From: Desulfovibrionaceae bacterium
Lineage (GTDB): Bacteria > Desulfobacterota > Desulfovibrionia > Desulfovibrionales > Desulfovibrionaceae
Direction of reading: 5' to 3'
Assembly: GCA_019421865.1 (NCBI GenBank)
Contig: JAHZEL010000008.1
Location: 1-64,000 of the forward strand
Length of the DNA stretch: 64,000 nucleotides
Under the pieces are notes generated by a model, which saw nothing but the letters and a program-made list of their open reading frames with translations, made no database searches and was not told where the DNA came from. Positions 7,281-16,820 of the stretch are shown here, piece by piece. A program made the translations under genes and the position numbers. Each line of letters begins with the position of its first letter. The first letter of the stretch is position 1.

Positions 7281-10200
7281 ATGTCGGATTTTGTGCATCT
7301 TCACTGCCATACGGAATTCAGTCTTCTCGACGGGGCCATCCGCGTAGGAGATCTGGCCAGAAAGGCCAAGGATCTCGGCATGCCCGCGGCCGCCATCCCC
7401 GATCACGGCAACCTTGTCGGAACGGCCTACTTCTAGTCCGCCTGCAAGGATGTAGGCATTCCTCCCATCATCGGCTGCGAAGTCTATGTCACGCGCGATC
7501 ATACCGACAAGACGTCCGATTTCGCCAGAGTGCGTCATCACCTCATTCTGCTGGCCCAGAACCCCGAAGGTTACCGGAACCTCATGCATCTGGTCAGCCG
7601 CAGCTGGCTCGACGGCTTCCATTACAAGCCGCGCATCGACAAAAAAATGCTTGTCGGTCATACCGACGGCCTTGTGGCGCTTTCCGCCTGCGTGGCGGGC
7701 GAGCTGCCCCGTACCCTTCTCGGCACCAACAAGCTCATCACCGGCGGCGGAACCTTCGACGACGCCATAGCCATAGCGAAGGAATACTCCGCACTTTTCC
7801 CCGAACGCTTCTATCTGGAAGTGCAGGCCAACACGCTGCCCGAGCAGGCGCTGGTCAACCAGCGCATTCTTGAACTGGCCGACGCCACAAAGCTTCCGCT
7901 CGTCGCCACCAACGACTGCCATTACCTCAACGCCGATGACGTGGAAGCCCACGACATTCTGCTCTGCATCCAGACGCAGGCCAAGGTCGACGATCCCAAA
8001 CGCTTCCGCTTCGACGCGCGCGACCTCTACTACAAATCGGAAGAGGAAATGCGTGCCGGGCTCGACGGTGTGCCGCGCGAAGCCATGGAAAACACCGTCA
8101 AGATCGCCGATCAGTGCTGTCATCTTGAAATCCAGCTGCACGCTCCGCCCTATCATTTCCCCGTCTACGACCTGCCCGAAGGCATGACCCTTGCCAGCGA
8201 ATTCTGCCGCATGGCAAGAGAAGGCCTGGAAAAACGTCTGGAAAAGCATCCGCACAGGGACACCATCAATCCGCAGGAGTATCGCGACCGCCTGGAAATG
8301 GAGCTCAAGGTCATCTGTGACATGGGCTTCCCCGGCTACTTCCTCATCGTGCAGGACTACATCAACTGGGCCAAAAACAACGGTATCCCCGTAGGTCCGG
8401 GCCGTGGTTCCGCCGCAGGTTCCGTGGCCGCCTGGGCGCTGCGCATCACCTCCATCGATCCGCTTCCCAACAAGCTGTTCTTTGAACGATTCCTCAACGT
8501 CGAACGCGTCAGCATGCCTGATATCGACGTTGACTTCTGCGAAGACAGGCGGCTCGAAGTGCTTGACTACGTCACCCGTAAATACGGCAAGGACAAGGTC
8601 TCGCAGATCGCCGCCTTCGGAAAGATGAAGGCCAAGGCCGTGGTGAAGGACGTGGGCCGCGCCATGGGCATTCCGTTCAATGAGACGACGCGCATCGCCA
8701 AGATGATCCCCGCCGATCTCAAGATGACCCTGCAGAAGGCACTGGACACGGTTCCCGAGCTGGCCGAGGAGTACAAGACCAAGCCGGAAGTCAAAAAGCT
8801 CATCGACATTTCCCTGCGCCTTGAAGGACTCACCCGCCATGCCTCCACGCATGCCGCGGGCGTGGTGGTTTCCGACAAGCCGATGGAGGAATATCTTCCC
8901 CTCTTTGCCGGACGAAAAGGCGAACAGATCGCCGCCTTCGACATGAAGTTCGTGGAAAAGGTGGGCCTTGTGAAGTTCGACTTCCTGGGCCTGCGCACCA
9001 TGACCGTGATTTCCAATGCCGTGAAGAACATCGTTCTGCAGGGCAAGGAAGCGCCGGACATGGAAAACCTGTCCACGGACGATCCCAACGTCTACGACCT
9101 GCTCTCCCGGGGCGATACCGACGGCGTGTTCCAGCTGGAAAGCACGGGCATGCGCAAGTACCTGCGCATGCTGAAGCCTTCCGGCTTCGAAGATCTCGTG
9201 GCTATGCTCGCCCTCTACCGCCCCGGCCCGCTCAACTCCGGCATGGTGGATGAATTCATCAAGAGAAAGCACGGAGAAATCGAGGTCAGCTATCCTCTGC
9301 CCGAACTCGAACCCTGCCTGAAGGATACCTACGGCGTCATCGTCTATCAGGAACAGGTCATGCAGATCGCGCAGATCACCGCCAAGTACACGCTCGGCGG
9401 CGCCGACCTTCTGCGACGGGCCATGGGCAAGAAGAAGGCCGAAGAAATGGCCAAGCAGCGCGACATCTTCCTGAAGGGCGCTTCCGAGCGCGGCGTTGCC
9501 AAGGAAACGGCCAACGAAATCTTCGACCTCATGGAAAAATTCGCGGAATACGGCTTCAACAAGGCCCATTCCGCCGCGTATGCCTACATCACCTACGGCA
9601 CGGCATATCTCAAGTATTACTTTAAGGTTGAGTTCATGGCCGCGCTGCTTTCCTCGGAAATCGGTAACCAGGACAAGATCCTCAGCTACATTGCCGCCTG
9701 CCGCGACATGAACATCGAAGTGCTGCCGCCCAACGTGCAGATCAGTCTTCGCGCCTTCACGCCGAACAAGGACTCCATCGTGTACGGACTCGGCGGCGTG
9801 AAGAACGTGGGCGATGAAGCCATCAACGAAATCGTCCGCGCCCGCGAAGAGGAAGGCCCGTACAAGTCGCTTCTCGACCTGTGCCTGCGCGTCAACCTGC
9901 GCAAGGTGACCAAGCGCGTTCTGGAAAGTCTCATCAAGGGCGGCGCCTGCGACTGCTTCGGTGTCAGCCGGGCGGGCATGCTGGCGAGCCTCGACACCGT
10001 AGTGGCCCGGGCCCAGAAAAAACAGAAGGAAAAGAATTCCGCGCAGATCTCTCTGCTCGCCTTCACGCCTTCCGTTGAGGCGGCCCCCATGCCCGGCATA
10101 GGCTTCCCCTGCGAAGAGCAGGATACGCCGGAATGGGACGATGATCAGAAGCTGGCCTTTGAGAAGGATTCTCTGGGCTTTTACCTGACCAGCCATCCTC

Positions 10201-10811
10201 TCCAGCCTTTCCGCCGCGACATGCAGCGTCTCGGTCTGGCCACGCTTGAGGAAATTGCCGAACTCGGCAAAGGCTCGGTAAAAACCGGCGTTCTTGTTAC
10301 CAGCGTCAAGGAGTTCATCACCAGAAAAGGCGACAAGATGGCCTTTGTGCAGGTGGAAGACCTCACAGGACACGCCGAAGTCACGATCTTCCCCAAGACC
10401 TATGCCACCATCAAGGAAACGCTTCATGCGGAGCGCCCCCTCATAGAGCTGGTGGGAACCATAGACGCCAAAGATGATGACGACTTTGACGAGGAAAGCG
10501 ACGAGGAAAGCACCGCAAAGGAAATCAAGCTGCTCTGCGACTCGGCCAGACCTCTGATAGAAGCCTGCATGAACAGCGACCACCCCGTGGTGTTCCCCTA
10601 CCCCGTAACGTGCCTCGGCGACGCCGATATTCAGGAGTTCAAGGCCATTCTGGAAAAGCACAAGGGAACCTCCGCCGTGCAGATCCAGTTCGAGCTCAAC
10701 AAACGCAACTGCATCATGGAGCTGGGGCCGCGCTGGCGCGTTCAGGCAAGCCCGCAGCTCAACAAGGATATGGATGCCTGGGCCAAGGCCCGGCTCTCCC
10801 TTCGTCAGTAA
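7281..10811 (+). CDS. dnaE: DNA polymerase III alpha subunit, interrupted by an in-frame amber codon at residue 52
   Basis: The frame encodes the replicative polymerase DnaE. The PHP domain starts HLHCHTEFSLLDGA (7-20), followed by the palm with GPGRGSAAGS, the catalytic PDIDVDF motif, NKAHSAAYAYITYG, and a C-terminal OB fold. The full frame is 1,176 codons, the usual DnaE length. Codon 52 (7434-7436) is TAG, after GTAYF and before SACKDVG, and the frame is otherwise intact on both sides. Remembered relatives have Tyr here. If TAG terminates, only a 51-residue peptide is made, or translation restarts downstream (ATG at 7530) without the start of the PHP domain. It is a lone gene, probably essential. 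Confidence 0.9.
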
Positions 10812-10816
10812 CAAAG

Positions 10817-10842
10817 GCCGGAAGACGGCAACGTCTTCCGGC
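10817..10842 (+). terminator. Strong hairpin after dnaE (terminator-like)
   Basis: A perfect 11-base-pair stem (GCCGGAAGACG/CGTCTTCCGGC) with a GCAA tetraloop begins six bases after the dnaE stop. No T run follows, so it may protect the mRNA end rather than terminate on its own. Confidence 0.55.
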
Positions 10843-11033
10843 AGAACGCGGCTGCCAAGCTTCAAGTCGCCCTCGGCAGGCTCCCGGTCCCGTCATGCGG
10901 GAAACGGACTCCTTTCCGGGAACCACAACAGGTCCCCGGAAGCCTCACGGTCTGGGGAACGCCTTTTTTTACTGGGGCGACGCGGTGCAGTACAGCTCAA
11001 TATACCAATCTCTTTCTGTAAAAAGGAACTCCC

Positions 11034-11426
11034 ATGAGCAGACCGATATGGAGACTCACCATTCGCGGTGATTTTGCCGCCGCTCACGCGCTCCGTCACT
11101 ATCAGGGCAAGTGCGAAACCCTGCACGGCCACAACTATCTGGTGGAAATGGTGGTGGAAGGCGAAACGCTGACCCCCGACACGGAGCTTGTGGCGGACTT
11201 TTCCGCACTCAAGAAGGAGCTGCGGGCGGAACTGGCCACCATAGATCATCTGTATCTCAACGAGCTTCCGCCTTTCGATGTCATCAATCCTTCCTCAGAA
11301 AATCTGGCTCGCTATCTTTACGGCCGCATGAAGGAAAGGCTCGCTTCCATGCCGGTGCGCATGTACAGCATGACCGTAGGGGAAACGCCGCTGCAGTCGG
11401 CCACCTATCAGGAAATCAGCGACTGA
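11034..11426 (+). CDS. queD: 6-carboxy-5,6,7,8-tetrahydropterin synthase
   Basis: QueD converts 7,8-dihydroneopterin triphosphate to 6-carboxytetrahydropterin, the second step toward queuosine and other deazapurines. The 130-residue length is typical. Zinc ligands are at His18 (FAAAHAL), His31 and His33 (LHGHNY), the catalytic Cys is at position 27 (GKCETLHGH), and DHLYLNE matches the family's Asp/His region. A GGAAC ribosome-binding site precedes the ATG. The stop overlaps the start of the next gene as TGATG, so the two are translationally coupled. No other que gene is present in this window. Confidence 0.93.
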   Translation: MSRPIWRLTIRGDFAAAHALRHYQGKCETLHGHNYLVEMVVEGETLTPDTELVADFSALKKELRAELATIDHLYLNELPPFDVINPSSENLARYLYGRMKERLASMPVRMYSMTVGETPLQSATYQEISD

Positions 11427-11935
11427 TGCTCCCCTTTCCCGGCAGTCTCGTGCTCCGTGCGCTCGGCGGAACGCTTCCGGCTCTTGTGGAGAGCGGCGCA
11501 CGAACGGTCGGCGCACGGGAGATCATGGACTTCGGCCCTGTTTTCCTGCCTGAAAGAGACGGACCGTCTCTGCCCGTCATCCGAAAACCGGAGATTCTCC
11601 CCACGGATGGACGAGGCCAGAGGCTGGCCGTCTGTTCCTTTGCGCTGAGCCTTCTTGCGGACGACAGACGGCAGGAACTTTTTAGCGAACTGAGCGTATG
11701 TGCGGGCCACACGCTCTTTCTGGACTTCAAGATTCCGGAACGCAATCTGGAGTGGCCGGCATTTCTGCTTGCCTCCCCGCTGAGACGAATCGCCTCACGC
11801 GGAAGGCTGGAGACCGAAGGAGGCATGGAAGGCGTGCTTTACAAAGAAAAGGCTCGCTTTACCGCGCTTGACCGCTATTCCCTGAAAGGCGGCGCGCTAT
11901 GTGCCGTTCTGGTGCGGAACCAGCTCTCAGCCTGA
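11426..11935 (+). CDS. Conserved-looking hypothetical protein coupled to queD
   Basis: This 169-residue protein starts at the ATG overlapping the queD stop. I do not recognise it securely. It has no signal peptide or transmembrane helix. The middle contains a short hydrophobic strand pattern (HTLFLDFKIPERNLEWPAF) and the end GMEGVLYKEKARF...LKGGALCAVLV. This faintly resembles the C-terminal half of a class I methyltransferase, but no AdoMet-binding glycine motif is present. Tight coupling to queD suggests a role with deazapurine or pterin metabolism, which is inference only. A terminator follows about 170 bases downstream. Confidence 0.6.
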   Translation: MLPFPGSLVLRALGGTLPALVESGARTVGAREIMDFGPVFLPERDGPSLPVIRKPEILPTDGRGQRLAVCSFALSLLADDRRQELFSELSVCAGHTLFLDFKIPERNLEWPAFLLASPLRRIASRGRLETEGGMEGVLYKEKARFTALDRYSLKGGALCAVLVRNQLSA

Positions 11936-12107
11936 AGCGAGGGTACAGAAAAACAGCTCCGGCCTATCCGGCAACACGCCGGGAGCGTTGCTCTTCTCAA
12001 GGCTTCCCCCCCGGGACCAGATGGGTACGCTTCGTCATGCTAGGGAAATGATCATCCACCGGAAAAAGCAAACGCTTCCCGCACAATCTGCTTAAAAATC
12101 CCGTTCG

Positions 12108-12144
12108 CCTGCCCCCGCTTGCTCTGCCGGAGGCAGGCTTTTTT
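12108..12144 (+). terminator. Rho-independent terminator after the queD operon
   Basis: A GCCTGCC/GGCAGGC stem (12108-12114 and 12132-12138) with a long loop is followed by six T. It lies between the queD operon and the convergent hydrolase gene. Confidence 0.65.
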
Positions 12145-12149
12145 CAGCA

Positions 12150-13061
12150 TCAGTTTCCGGCAATCGTCCGGCTCAGGAAGTCCATGACAAGCGTGTTGAA
12201 CAGCTCCGCTTTGGCTCGAAAGACATTGTGGGCTGCTCCGGGAACTACGGCGAGTTCTCCGGCAGGAAGCAGGCCAGCCAGACGGGCGGCCGACGCAGGC
12301 AGAAAGAAATCGTCTCTGTCTCCGAGAATGACGAGCACGGGAATTTTCACCACGCCAAGCTGCGCTGGCGTATAGGCATAGGACTCCGGCATATTCCAGG
12401 TGCCCCACACATCCTTCATGAGCGTGCGCCAGTAGTCAGGCTGGCCGGGCTTGGCATGCATGCGCGCCATGAGTTCCCAGCCCTCAGGAGATGCTGCATA
12501 CATGGCATCCAGATGGGCGTCGGTCAGATTGGAAACGTCCTTCACCGGAGCGTAAAAGCTGTGCATACCCTTAAAGTAATGCTTTCTGTCTTCCTCGCCG
12601 AAAGGAGGAACAGCCCCGCCGACAACAAGCGCCCGGGCAAAGTCCGGCTGACGCACCCCGACTGTAAGAGCAACAATGCCGCCGTCGCTGTACCCCATGA
12701 GCACGGGCTTCTCCACGCCGAGGGCCCGACAGAATGCCATGACATCCTCGGCAAGAAGCTCGTAGCTGAAGGCATGATCGGGATTGTCCGTCTTTCCGTG
12801 TCCGCGCGTATCGGGCACCAGAACCCGAAACTTTTCCGCCAGAACAGGAATCTGCTCCGCCCACATGGCCGAGGTCAGACCGCCGCCGTGAAGCAGTACG
12901 AGCGGCTGCCCCTGTCCGTATTCCGTATACGCGATCCGAAGTCCGTTGGCCTGTACATACTTCACGCCGCCGTCGGCGCCTGCGATACCTGAAAGGCCCA
13001 GAACCGCGAACAGACCGCACAACAGCGTGGCAGCAAACATTTTTACTCGGGTGACCATCAT
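12150..13061 (-). CDS. Secreted alpha/beta hydrolase
   Basis: This 303-residue protein has a Sec-type signal peptide (about 1-28) followed by an alpha/beta-hydrolase fold. The catalytic features are the oxyanion region LVLLHGGGLT (about 54-63), the nucleophile elbow GYSDGG, an acid in ILGDRDDFF, and the catalytic His in VPGAAHNVF close to the C-terminus. The order and spacing fit the proline iminopeptidase / epoxide-hydrolase-like group, but no cap signature fixes the substrate. AAAGGAGG precedes the tandem ATG starts by eight bases. The gene stands alone, convergent with the queD operon. Confidence 0.85.
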   Translation of the reverse strand: MMVTRVKMFAATLLCGLFAVLGLSGIAGADGGVKYVQANGLRIAYTEYGQGQPLVLLHGGGLTSAMWAEQIPVLAEKFRVLVPDTRGHGKTDNPDHAFSYELLAEDVMAFCRALGVEKPVLMGYSDGGIVALTVGVRQPDFARALVVGGAVPPFGEEDRKHYFKGMHSFYAPVKDVSNLTDAHLDAMYAASPEGWELMARMHAKPGQPDYWRTLMKDVWGTWNMPESYAYTPAQLGVVKIPVLVILGDRDDFFLPASAARLAGLLPAGELAVVPGAAHNVFRAKAELFNTLVMDFLSRTIAGN

Positions 13062-13438
13062 GGCCTCTGCCTCCTTTAATTATACGTAGCCATGGGACTG
13101 GCTATAATTCGATATCTAATTTTATGTCAAACTTTTTCTGGATACGTACGGCAGTTTTCCCACGAAAAAGCGGTCCCTCCCCCCAAAAAAGACTGCGGCA
13201 ATATTTCTGGCTGTTTTCAGAATAGAACGTCGAGAAAAAGGATTCCCCTCAAACGCCAGCCAGTTCCCGATCGGCAATCACAAAACAACCAGCTGATTTC
13301 GTCATAACCAGTCATCCGCCGCCCCTCCATGAAAGACAGAAAAACAACTCCAATAAAAAAGAGAGCAGGACGAAAACTGTTTTCTCCCTGCTCTCTTCAT
13401 AAAAAGCCCTGTGTCGGAATAATCCGCACCCAAAGGAG
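13062..13438. other. Intergenic region, hydrolase to hypothetical gene
   Basis: These 377 bases contain the 5' region of the hydrolase gene on one side and the terminator of the next minus-strand gene on the other. No further gene or RNA is recognised. Confidence 0.55.
13355..13395 (-). terminator. Rho-independent terminator after the 94-residue hypothetical gene
   Basis: On the minus strand GAGAGCAGG pairs with CCTGCTCTC and is followed by six T. It lies 44 bases beyond the stop at 13439. Confidence 0.8.
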
Positions 13439-13723
13439 CTATTTCAGGGGAATCTCCATGGACGCCCCCTGCTCCACGGCAGGCGTGGGAGCTTCGGGCT
13501 CCGCCTTTTCTCCCGGCATGCCCATGAGCGCGCCAAGCTGTCCTTTAAAAATGATATGCGTGGCCGTTTCGTCCGCCAGTTCACCGAGATCCATGAGCTT
13601 TTCAAGAAATTCCAGGATCTCTCCCCGCCGCTCTTCCACGGACCACTTGAAGTCTTCCTCGAGGTTTCCGGACTTCAGATATTCTTCCAGCTCGGCGATG
13701 TATTTCGTATTGAGCATTGCCAT
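13439..13723 (-). CDS. Small acidic hypothetical protein
   Basis: From the ATG at 13723, preceded by GGAG six bases away, this encodes 94 residues. The first two thirds are predicted helical and charged (AELEEYLKSG, SVEERRGEILEFLEKLMDLGEL). The last 25 residues are Pro/Glu/Ala-rich and probably disordered. It has no signal peptide, transmembrane helix or cysteine. It lies downstream of the AI-2E-type transporter on the same strand, separated by 66 bases, with its own terminator. I do not recognise the family. Confidence 0.6.
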   Translation of the reverse strand: MAMLNTKYIAELEEYLKSGNLEEDFKWSVEERRGEILEFLEKLMDLGELADETATHIIFKGQLGALMGMPGEKAEPEAPTPAVEQGASMEIPLK

Positions 13724-13789
13724 GTGAGACTCCGTTCTGTTGCGCCCTCCGGGCATGAAAAAAAGGCGGAGGCGTTCCGCCGCATACTA

Positions 13790-14824
13790 TCAGATATTGT
13801 TGCCGCTGCGGGAAAGCAGCTCGCTTTCCGCCATGGCCTGTCTGGCCAGCGCCACCATCACCGGACCGGCAATGATGCCTACGGCCCCGAACACGGCGAG
13901 GCTGCACACGATGGAAAGAAGCAGCACCACCATGGAAACCTCGATGCCCGTCTTGAGGAAGTACGGGCGCAGAAGGTTGTCGGATCCGGCCACAACGATA
14001 CTTCCCCAGGCCACCAGCATGAGCGCCGATCCCAGAGACTGCGTGGCCCACAAATACACGGCGATGGGCATCCATACTATGGCTGTTCCCGCAAGCGGAA
14101 TGACCGCGCAAAACACGGCCAGCAGCCCCCAGAATGCCGGATCCGGCACGCCGAGAAAATGCAGTCCGATGCCCGTGAGCGTCCCCTGAATGATGGGCAC
14201 GAATACAATGCTGATGAACACGGACCGACTGGCATTATGCAGCACGGCAACAAACCTGTCCACCATATCGTCGTGACGGGGAAAAACCTGAAGCACGGCA
14301 CGACGGATGGAAGGCGCATACACCACGATAAGGCAGGTGAAGACGATAAAGAGAAAAACAGCCCAGACCATGCCCATGGTGTCTCCCGCTAGATTCAGGC
14401 CGCGCGACAGAATGTTCTTTATCACCGCATTGACGACGGCATTGAAATCGCTTTCCAGCTTATCGAGATATTCCGGAGCATTGGGAACATTCTCCACGAA
14501 AAACCTGTAGGATTCGCTGAGATGATAGGATATGGCGGGAGGAATGGGATGTCCGTCCTGCCACCAGGCACTGAGCCTTCTGGCCCCTTCAAGCGCCTGA
14601 GGAATGACCATGACAAGAACGATGGTGATGGGCGTGGCCACACAGACCACCATGCCTGCGGAAAAACAAATGATGGTCGACATCTTGGACATTCTTGCCC
14701 GCAGCCATCGATATATGGGAAGTGTCAGCGCGGCGGTAACGGCCGCAATGAACGCCGTCGTGGGATACGGAGACAGCAGGGCAAACCAGATGATGATAGC
14801 GACAACGGCAAGGCAGCGGGCCAT
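13790..14824 (-). CDS. AI-2E family transporter (UPF0118/PerM-type)
   Basis: This 344-residue polytopic membrane protein has eight hydrophobic helices: two at the N-terminus (about 5-37), one near 58-80, then a soluble stretch (about 90-150), then helices from 165 to the end. This is the AI-2E transporter / PerM layout. The family-typical PLAGTAIVWMPIAVYLW and GIEVSMVVLLLSI blocks lie in the C-terminal half. Members are associated with autoinducer-2 export or Na+/H+ antiport, so the substrate is not assigned. GGAGG lies four bases before the ATG. Confidence 0.85.
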   Translation of the reverse strand: MARCLAVVAIIIWFALLSPYPTTAFIAAVTAALTLPIYRWLRARMSKMSTIICFSAGMVVCVATPITIVLVMVIPQALEGARRLSAWWQDGHPIPPAISYHLSESYRFFVENVPNAPEYLDKLESDFNAVVNAVIKNILSRGLNLAGDTMGMVWAVFLFIVFTCLIVVYAPSIRRAVLQVFPRHDDMVDRFVAVLHNASRSVFISIVFVPIIQGTLTGIGLHFLGVPDPAFWGLLAVFCAVIPLAGTAIVWMPIAVYLWATQSLGSALMLVAWGSIVVAGSDNLLRPYFLKTGIEVSMVVLLLSIVCSLAVFGAVGIIAGPVMVALARQAMAESELLSRSGNNI

Positions 14825-15115
14825 GAATCCTCCAAAACGCGGGACGGAATATTCCTGTATCTCTTCAAGGGTAATGGGGAAGCAGAGCGTTGTCCAGCGC
14901 TGCGCAGAGCATTCTCATCCTCCTGTTTGAGTGAACAAACGACTTGCGTTTCTCCCTGCAATAAGGCAAACATGAAGCCGCCAAGAGAGATCTCCGCCCG
15001 CGCTTTCCTTATAAGAAAGTCAGGCGACTGGGAGCCTGTCCGACGGAGTTCCCGCCTTTTCATGCCCGCGGCACCCGACCGCGGCAGACCGTCCGCACAG
15101 GACACGACAATACAC

Positions 15116-15724
15116 ATGAACATGAAAAGCGTCACCAAAAAGGAAGCGCTGCTGCAGGCTGCCAAGGAACTTTTCGGCGAATACGGCTTTGCCGAGACGA
15201 CGTTCAAGAAAATCTCCGACCGGGCCGGAGTGGCTCTCGGGCTGCTCACCCATCATTACGGCAATAAGGAAAAGCTGTTCTTTGCCGCCGGCATGGACGT
15301 GCTGGAACACTTTCTGAGCGTTTTGCGCGCCGCCACCGAGGATACTCCCGACGGCCTTTCCGGCGTGCTCAGCTTCTGCCGGGCCTATCTTGAATTTTCC
15401 ATTGATCCCCATACGAACTGGCTGGTTCTTGTGCGCTGCTCCCCCTACAGCGACATGAAGGCCAGCGACGACCGGGAAATCATGCTCCGCAAGTTTGCCG
15501 AAGTGCATCACCTGCTTGAAATTCAGCTTCAGCGCGGCGTTCTCGACGGTACCATCACCAAGCTCACGCCTGCGAGCACGGCCCAGGTCATCGTGGGCCT
15601 TATGGTCGGCGCCAACCGCACGCGCGTGCTTACGCCTTATACTTACGGCTCCTCCCAGAACTTCTATACGGAAACCCTGACCTTCGTCGAACGTGCCATC
15701 ACGAGCGGCACGCCCAGGAACTGA
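15116..15724 (+). CDS. TetR-family transcriptional regulator
   Basis: This protein has 202 residues from the first ATG, with another ATG two codons in. The helix-turn-helix DNA-binding domain occupies the first 50 residues: KKEALLQAAKELFGEYGFAE, then TTFKKISDRAGVALGLLTHHYGNKEKLF. The rest is an all-helical ligand domain with no recognisable inducer. The ribosome-binding site is weak, so the start is uncertain by a few codons. It ends one base before the uppP start, so it is cotranscribed with uppP. It may regulate this operon or the divergent AI-2E transporter gene, about 290 bases away. Confidence 0.85.
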   Translation: MNMKSVTKKEALLQAAKELFGEYGFAETTFKKISDRAGVALGLLTHHYGNKEKLFFAAGMDVLEHFLSVLRAATEDTPDGLSGVLSFCRAYLEFSIDPHTNWLVLVRCSPYSDMKASDDREIMLRKFAEVHHLLEIQLQRGVLDGTITKLTPASTAQVIVGLMVGANRTRVLTPYTYGSSQNFYTETLTFVERAITSGTPRN

Positions 15725-15725
15725 T

Positions 15726-16535
15726 ATGGACTCACTGCTTACCGCAACAGTGCTCGGCGTAGTGGAGGGACTCACCGAGTTTCTTCCCATCTCCTCTTCC
15801 GGACATCTGGTCATCGCTTCCGACCTCATGGGCTTCGCCGGACCGAAAGCCGCCACCTTCGAGGTCGTCATTCAGGTGGGCGCCATTCTTGCCGTGCTCA
15901 CCCTGTACTGGAAACGCTTCATGGGGCTGCTTCTCCCCGGCCGCAATCCGGCCGCCTTTTCCGGCATGCGCGGCATTCTTATGCTGATTCTGACCTCTCT
16001 GCCCGCCGCCTCGCTGGGGCTTGTCCTGCACGGGTTCATCAAGTCTCTGTTTACTCCCGCCACCGTTGTGGCCGCCCTGGTATGCGGCGCGCTGCTCATG
16101 CTCGTGGTGGAACATCTGCTGGCCCCGAGGCAGCAACACATGCCCGTACAGAGTCTGGATCAGCTCTCCATGAAGCAGGCTCTCGGCATCGGCTGCTTTC
16201 AGTGCCTTGCCCTGTGGCCCGGGTTCTCCCGCTCCGCGTCCACCATCATGGGCGGCATGATTCTCGGCGTGCGCCGGGAAGTGGCGGCGGAATACTCCTT
16301 CATCGCCGCGGTACCCATCATCATCGGCGCGGCAGGATATGATCTTCTCAAGTCCCTGTCCCTGTTCACGACTGCGGATATCCCCTTCTTTCTTGTCGGC
16401 TCGCTCTGCGCCTTTCTCTCCGCCATTGCCGCCATGCGCGCATTCATTTCCGTACTTGGTCGCAACACGCTGAAACCTTTTGCTATTTACCGTCTTCTTC
16501 TCGCCATTCCGGTATACTTTTTCATGGTTCACTGA
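15726..16535 (+). CDS. uppP: Undecaprenyl-diphosphatase (BacA/UppP)
   Basis: UppP is an integral membrane phosphatase that recycles undecaprenyl pyrophosphate to the monophosphate carrier for peptidoglycan and O-antigen synthesis. Overexpression confers bacitracin resistance. The 269-residue protein shows both conserved regions: EGLTEFLPISSSGHL at 14-28, with catalytic Glu and Ser, and the second motif PGFSRSASTIMGG at about 168-180. Around eight transmembrane helices are apparent. The start lies two bases after the TetR gene stop. Confidence 0.95.
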   Translation: MDSLLTATVLGVVEGLTEFLPISSSGHLVIASDLMGFAGPKAATFEVVIQVGAILAVLTLYWKRFMGLLLPGRNPAAFSGMRGILMLILTSLPAASLGLVLHGFIKSLFTPATVVAALVCGALLMLVVEHLLAPRQQHMPVQSLDQLSMKQALGIGCFQCLALWPGFSRSASTIMGGMILGVRREVAAEYSFIAAVPIIIGAAGYDLLKSLSLFTTADIPFFLVGSLCAFLSAIAAMRAFISVLGRNTLKPFAIYRLLLAIPVYFFMVH

Positions 16536-16564
16536 AAAAAATTGCCGAAAGGCGAAAAAAATGC

Positions 16565-16591
16565 TTGCCAAGGCGGGTCATTTTCTATAAG
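16565..16591 (+). promoter_or_regulatory. Probable promoter of tRNA-Met copy 1
   Basis: TTGCCA (16565-16570) and TATAAG (16586-16591) are separated by 15 bases, shorter than usual. The cTTGCCA -35 matches the other tRNA promoters in this window. Confidence 0.55.
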
Positions 16592-16622
16592 AACGTTCCT
16601 GCGCCGGATGATTCCGGTTCAC

Positions 16623-16699
16623 GGCAAGGTAGCTCAGTTGGTCAGAGCATACGGTTCATACCCGTAGTGTCGAGAGTTCAAATCTCCCCCTTGCTACCA
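16623..16699 (+). tRNA. tRNA-Met (anticodon CAT), elongator type, copy 1
   Basis: This is a 77-base cloverleaf with encoded CCA. The acceptor GGCAAGG pairs with CCTTGCT, and the anticodon loop is TTCATAC. The first base pair is a G-T rather than the C-A mismatch of initiator tRNA, so it is called elongator Met. It differs from copy 2 by one base in the D loop. Confidence 0.93.
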
Positions 16700-16709
16700 T
16701 AACAATAAG

Positions 16710-16740
16710 AAAGTCCAGGATTTTTCTTGGACTTTTTTTT
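16710..16740 (+). terminator. Rho-independent terminator after tRNA-Met copy 1
   Basis: An AAGTCC/GGACTT stem with an AT-rich loop is followed by eight T. It ends the tRNA transcript before ppaC. Confidence 0.85.
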
Positions 16741-16820
16741 ATGTCCTCATCTGCGGGGCGCGGCTTCGCCACATGCCCCTTCCGCAGCTTTCACACATAC
16801 ACGTTTGTCGGAGTTCTCTC

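Noticed and set aside
7245..10865. Very long open frame (about 1,206 codons) on the minus strand opposite dnaE
   Set aside because: It mirrors the GC-biased third positions of dnaE, has no ribosome-binding site, and shows no recognisable domain. dnaE motifs are clear on the plus strand.
16623..16699. Reading the CAT tRNAs as initiator or as lysidine-modified tRNA-Ile
   Set aside because: The first acceptor pair is G-T, not the C-A mismatch of initiator tRNA, and the anticodon arm and loop resemble elongator Met rather than tRNA-Ile2.
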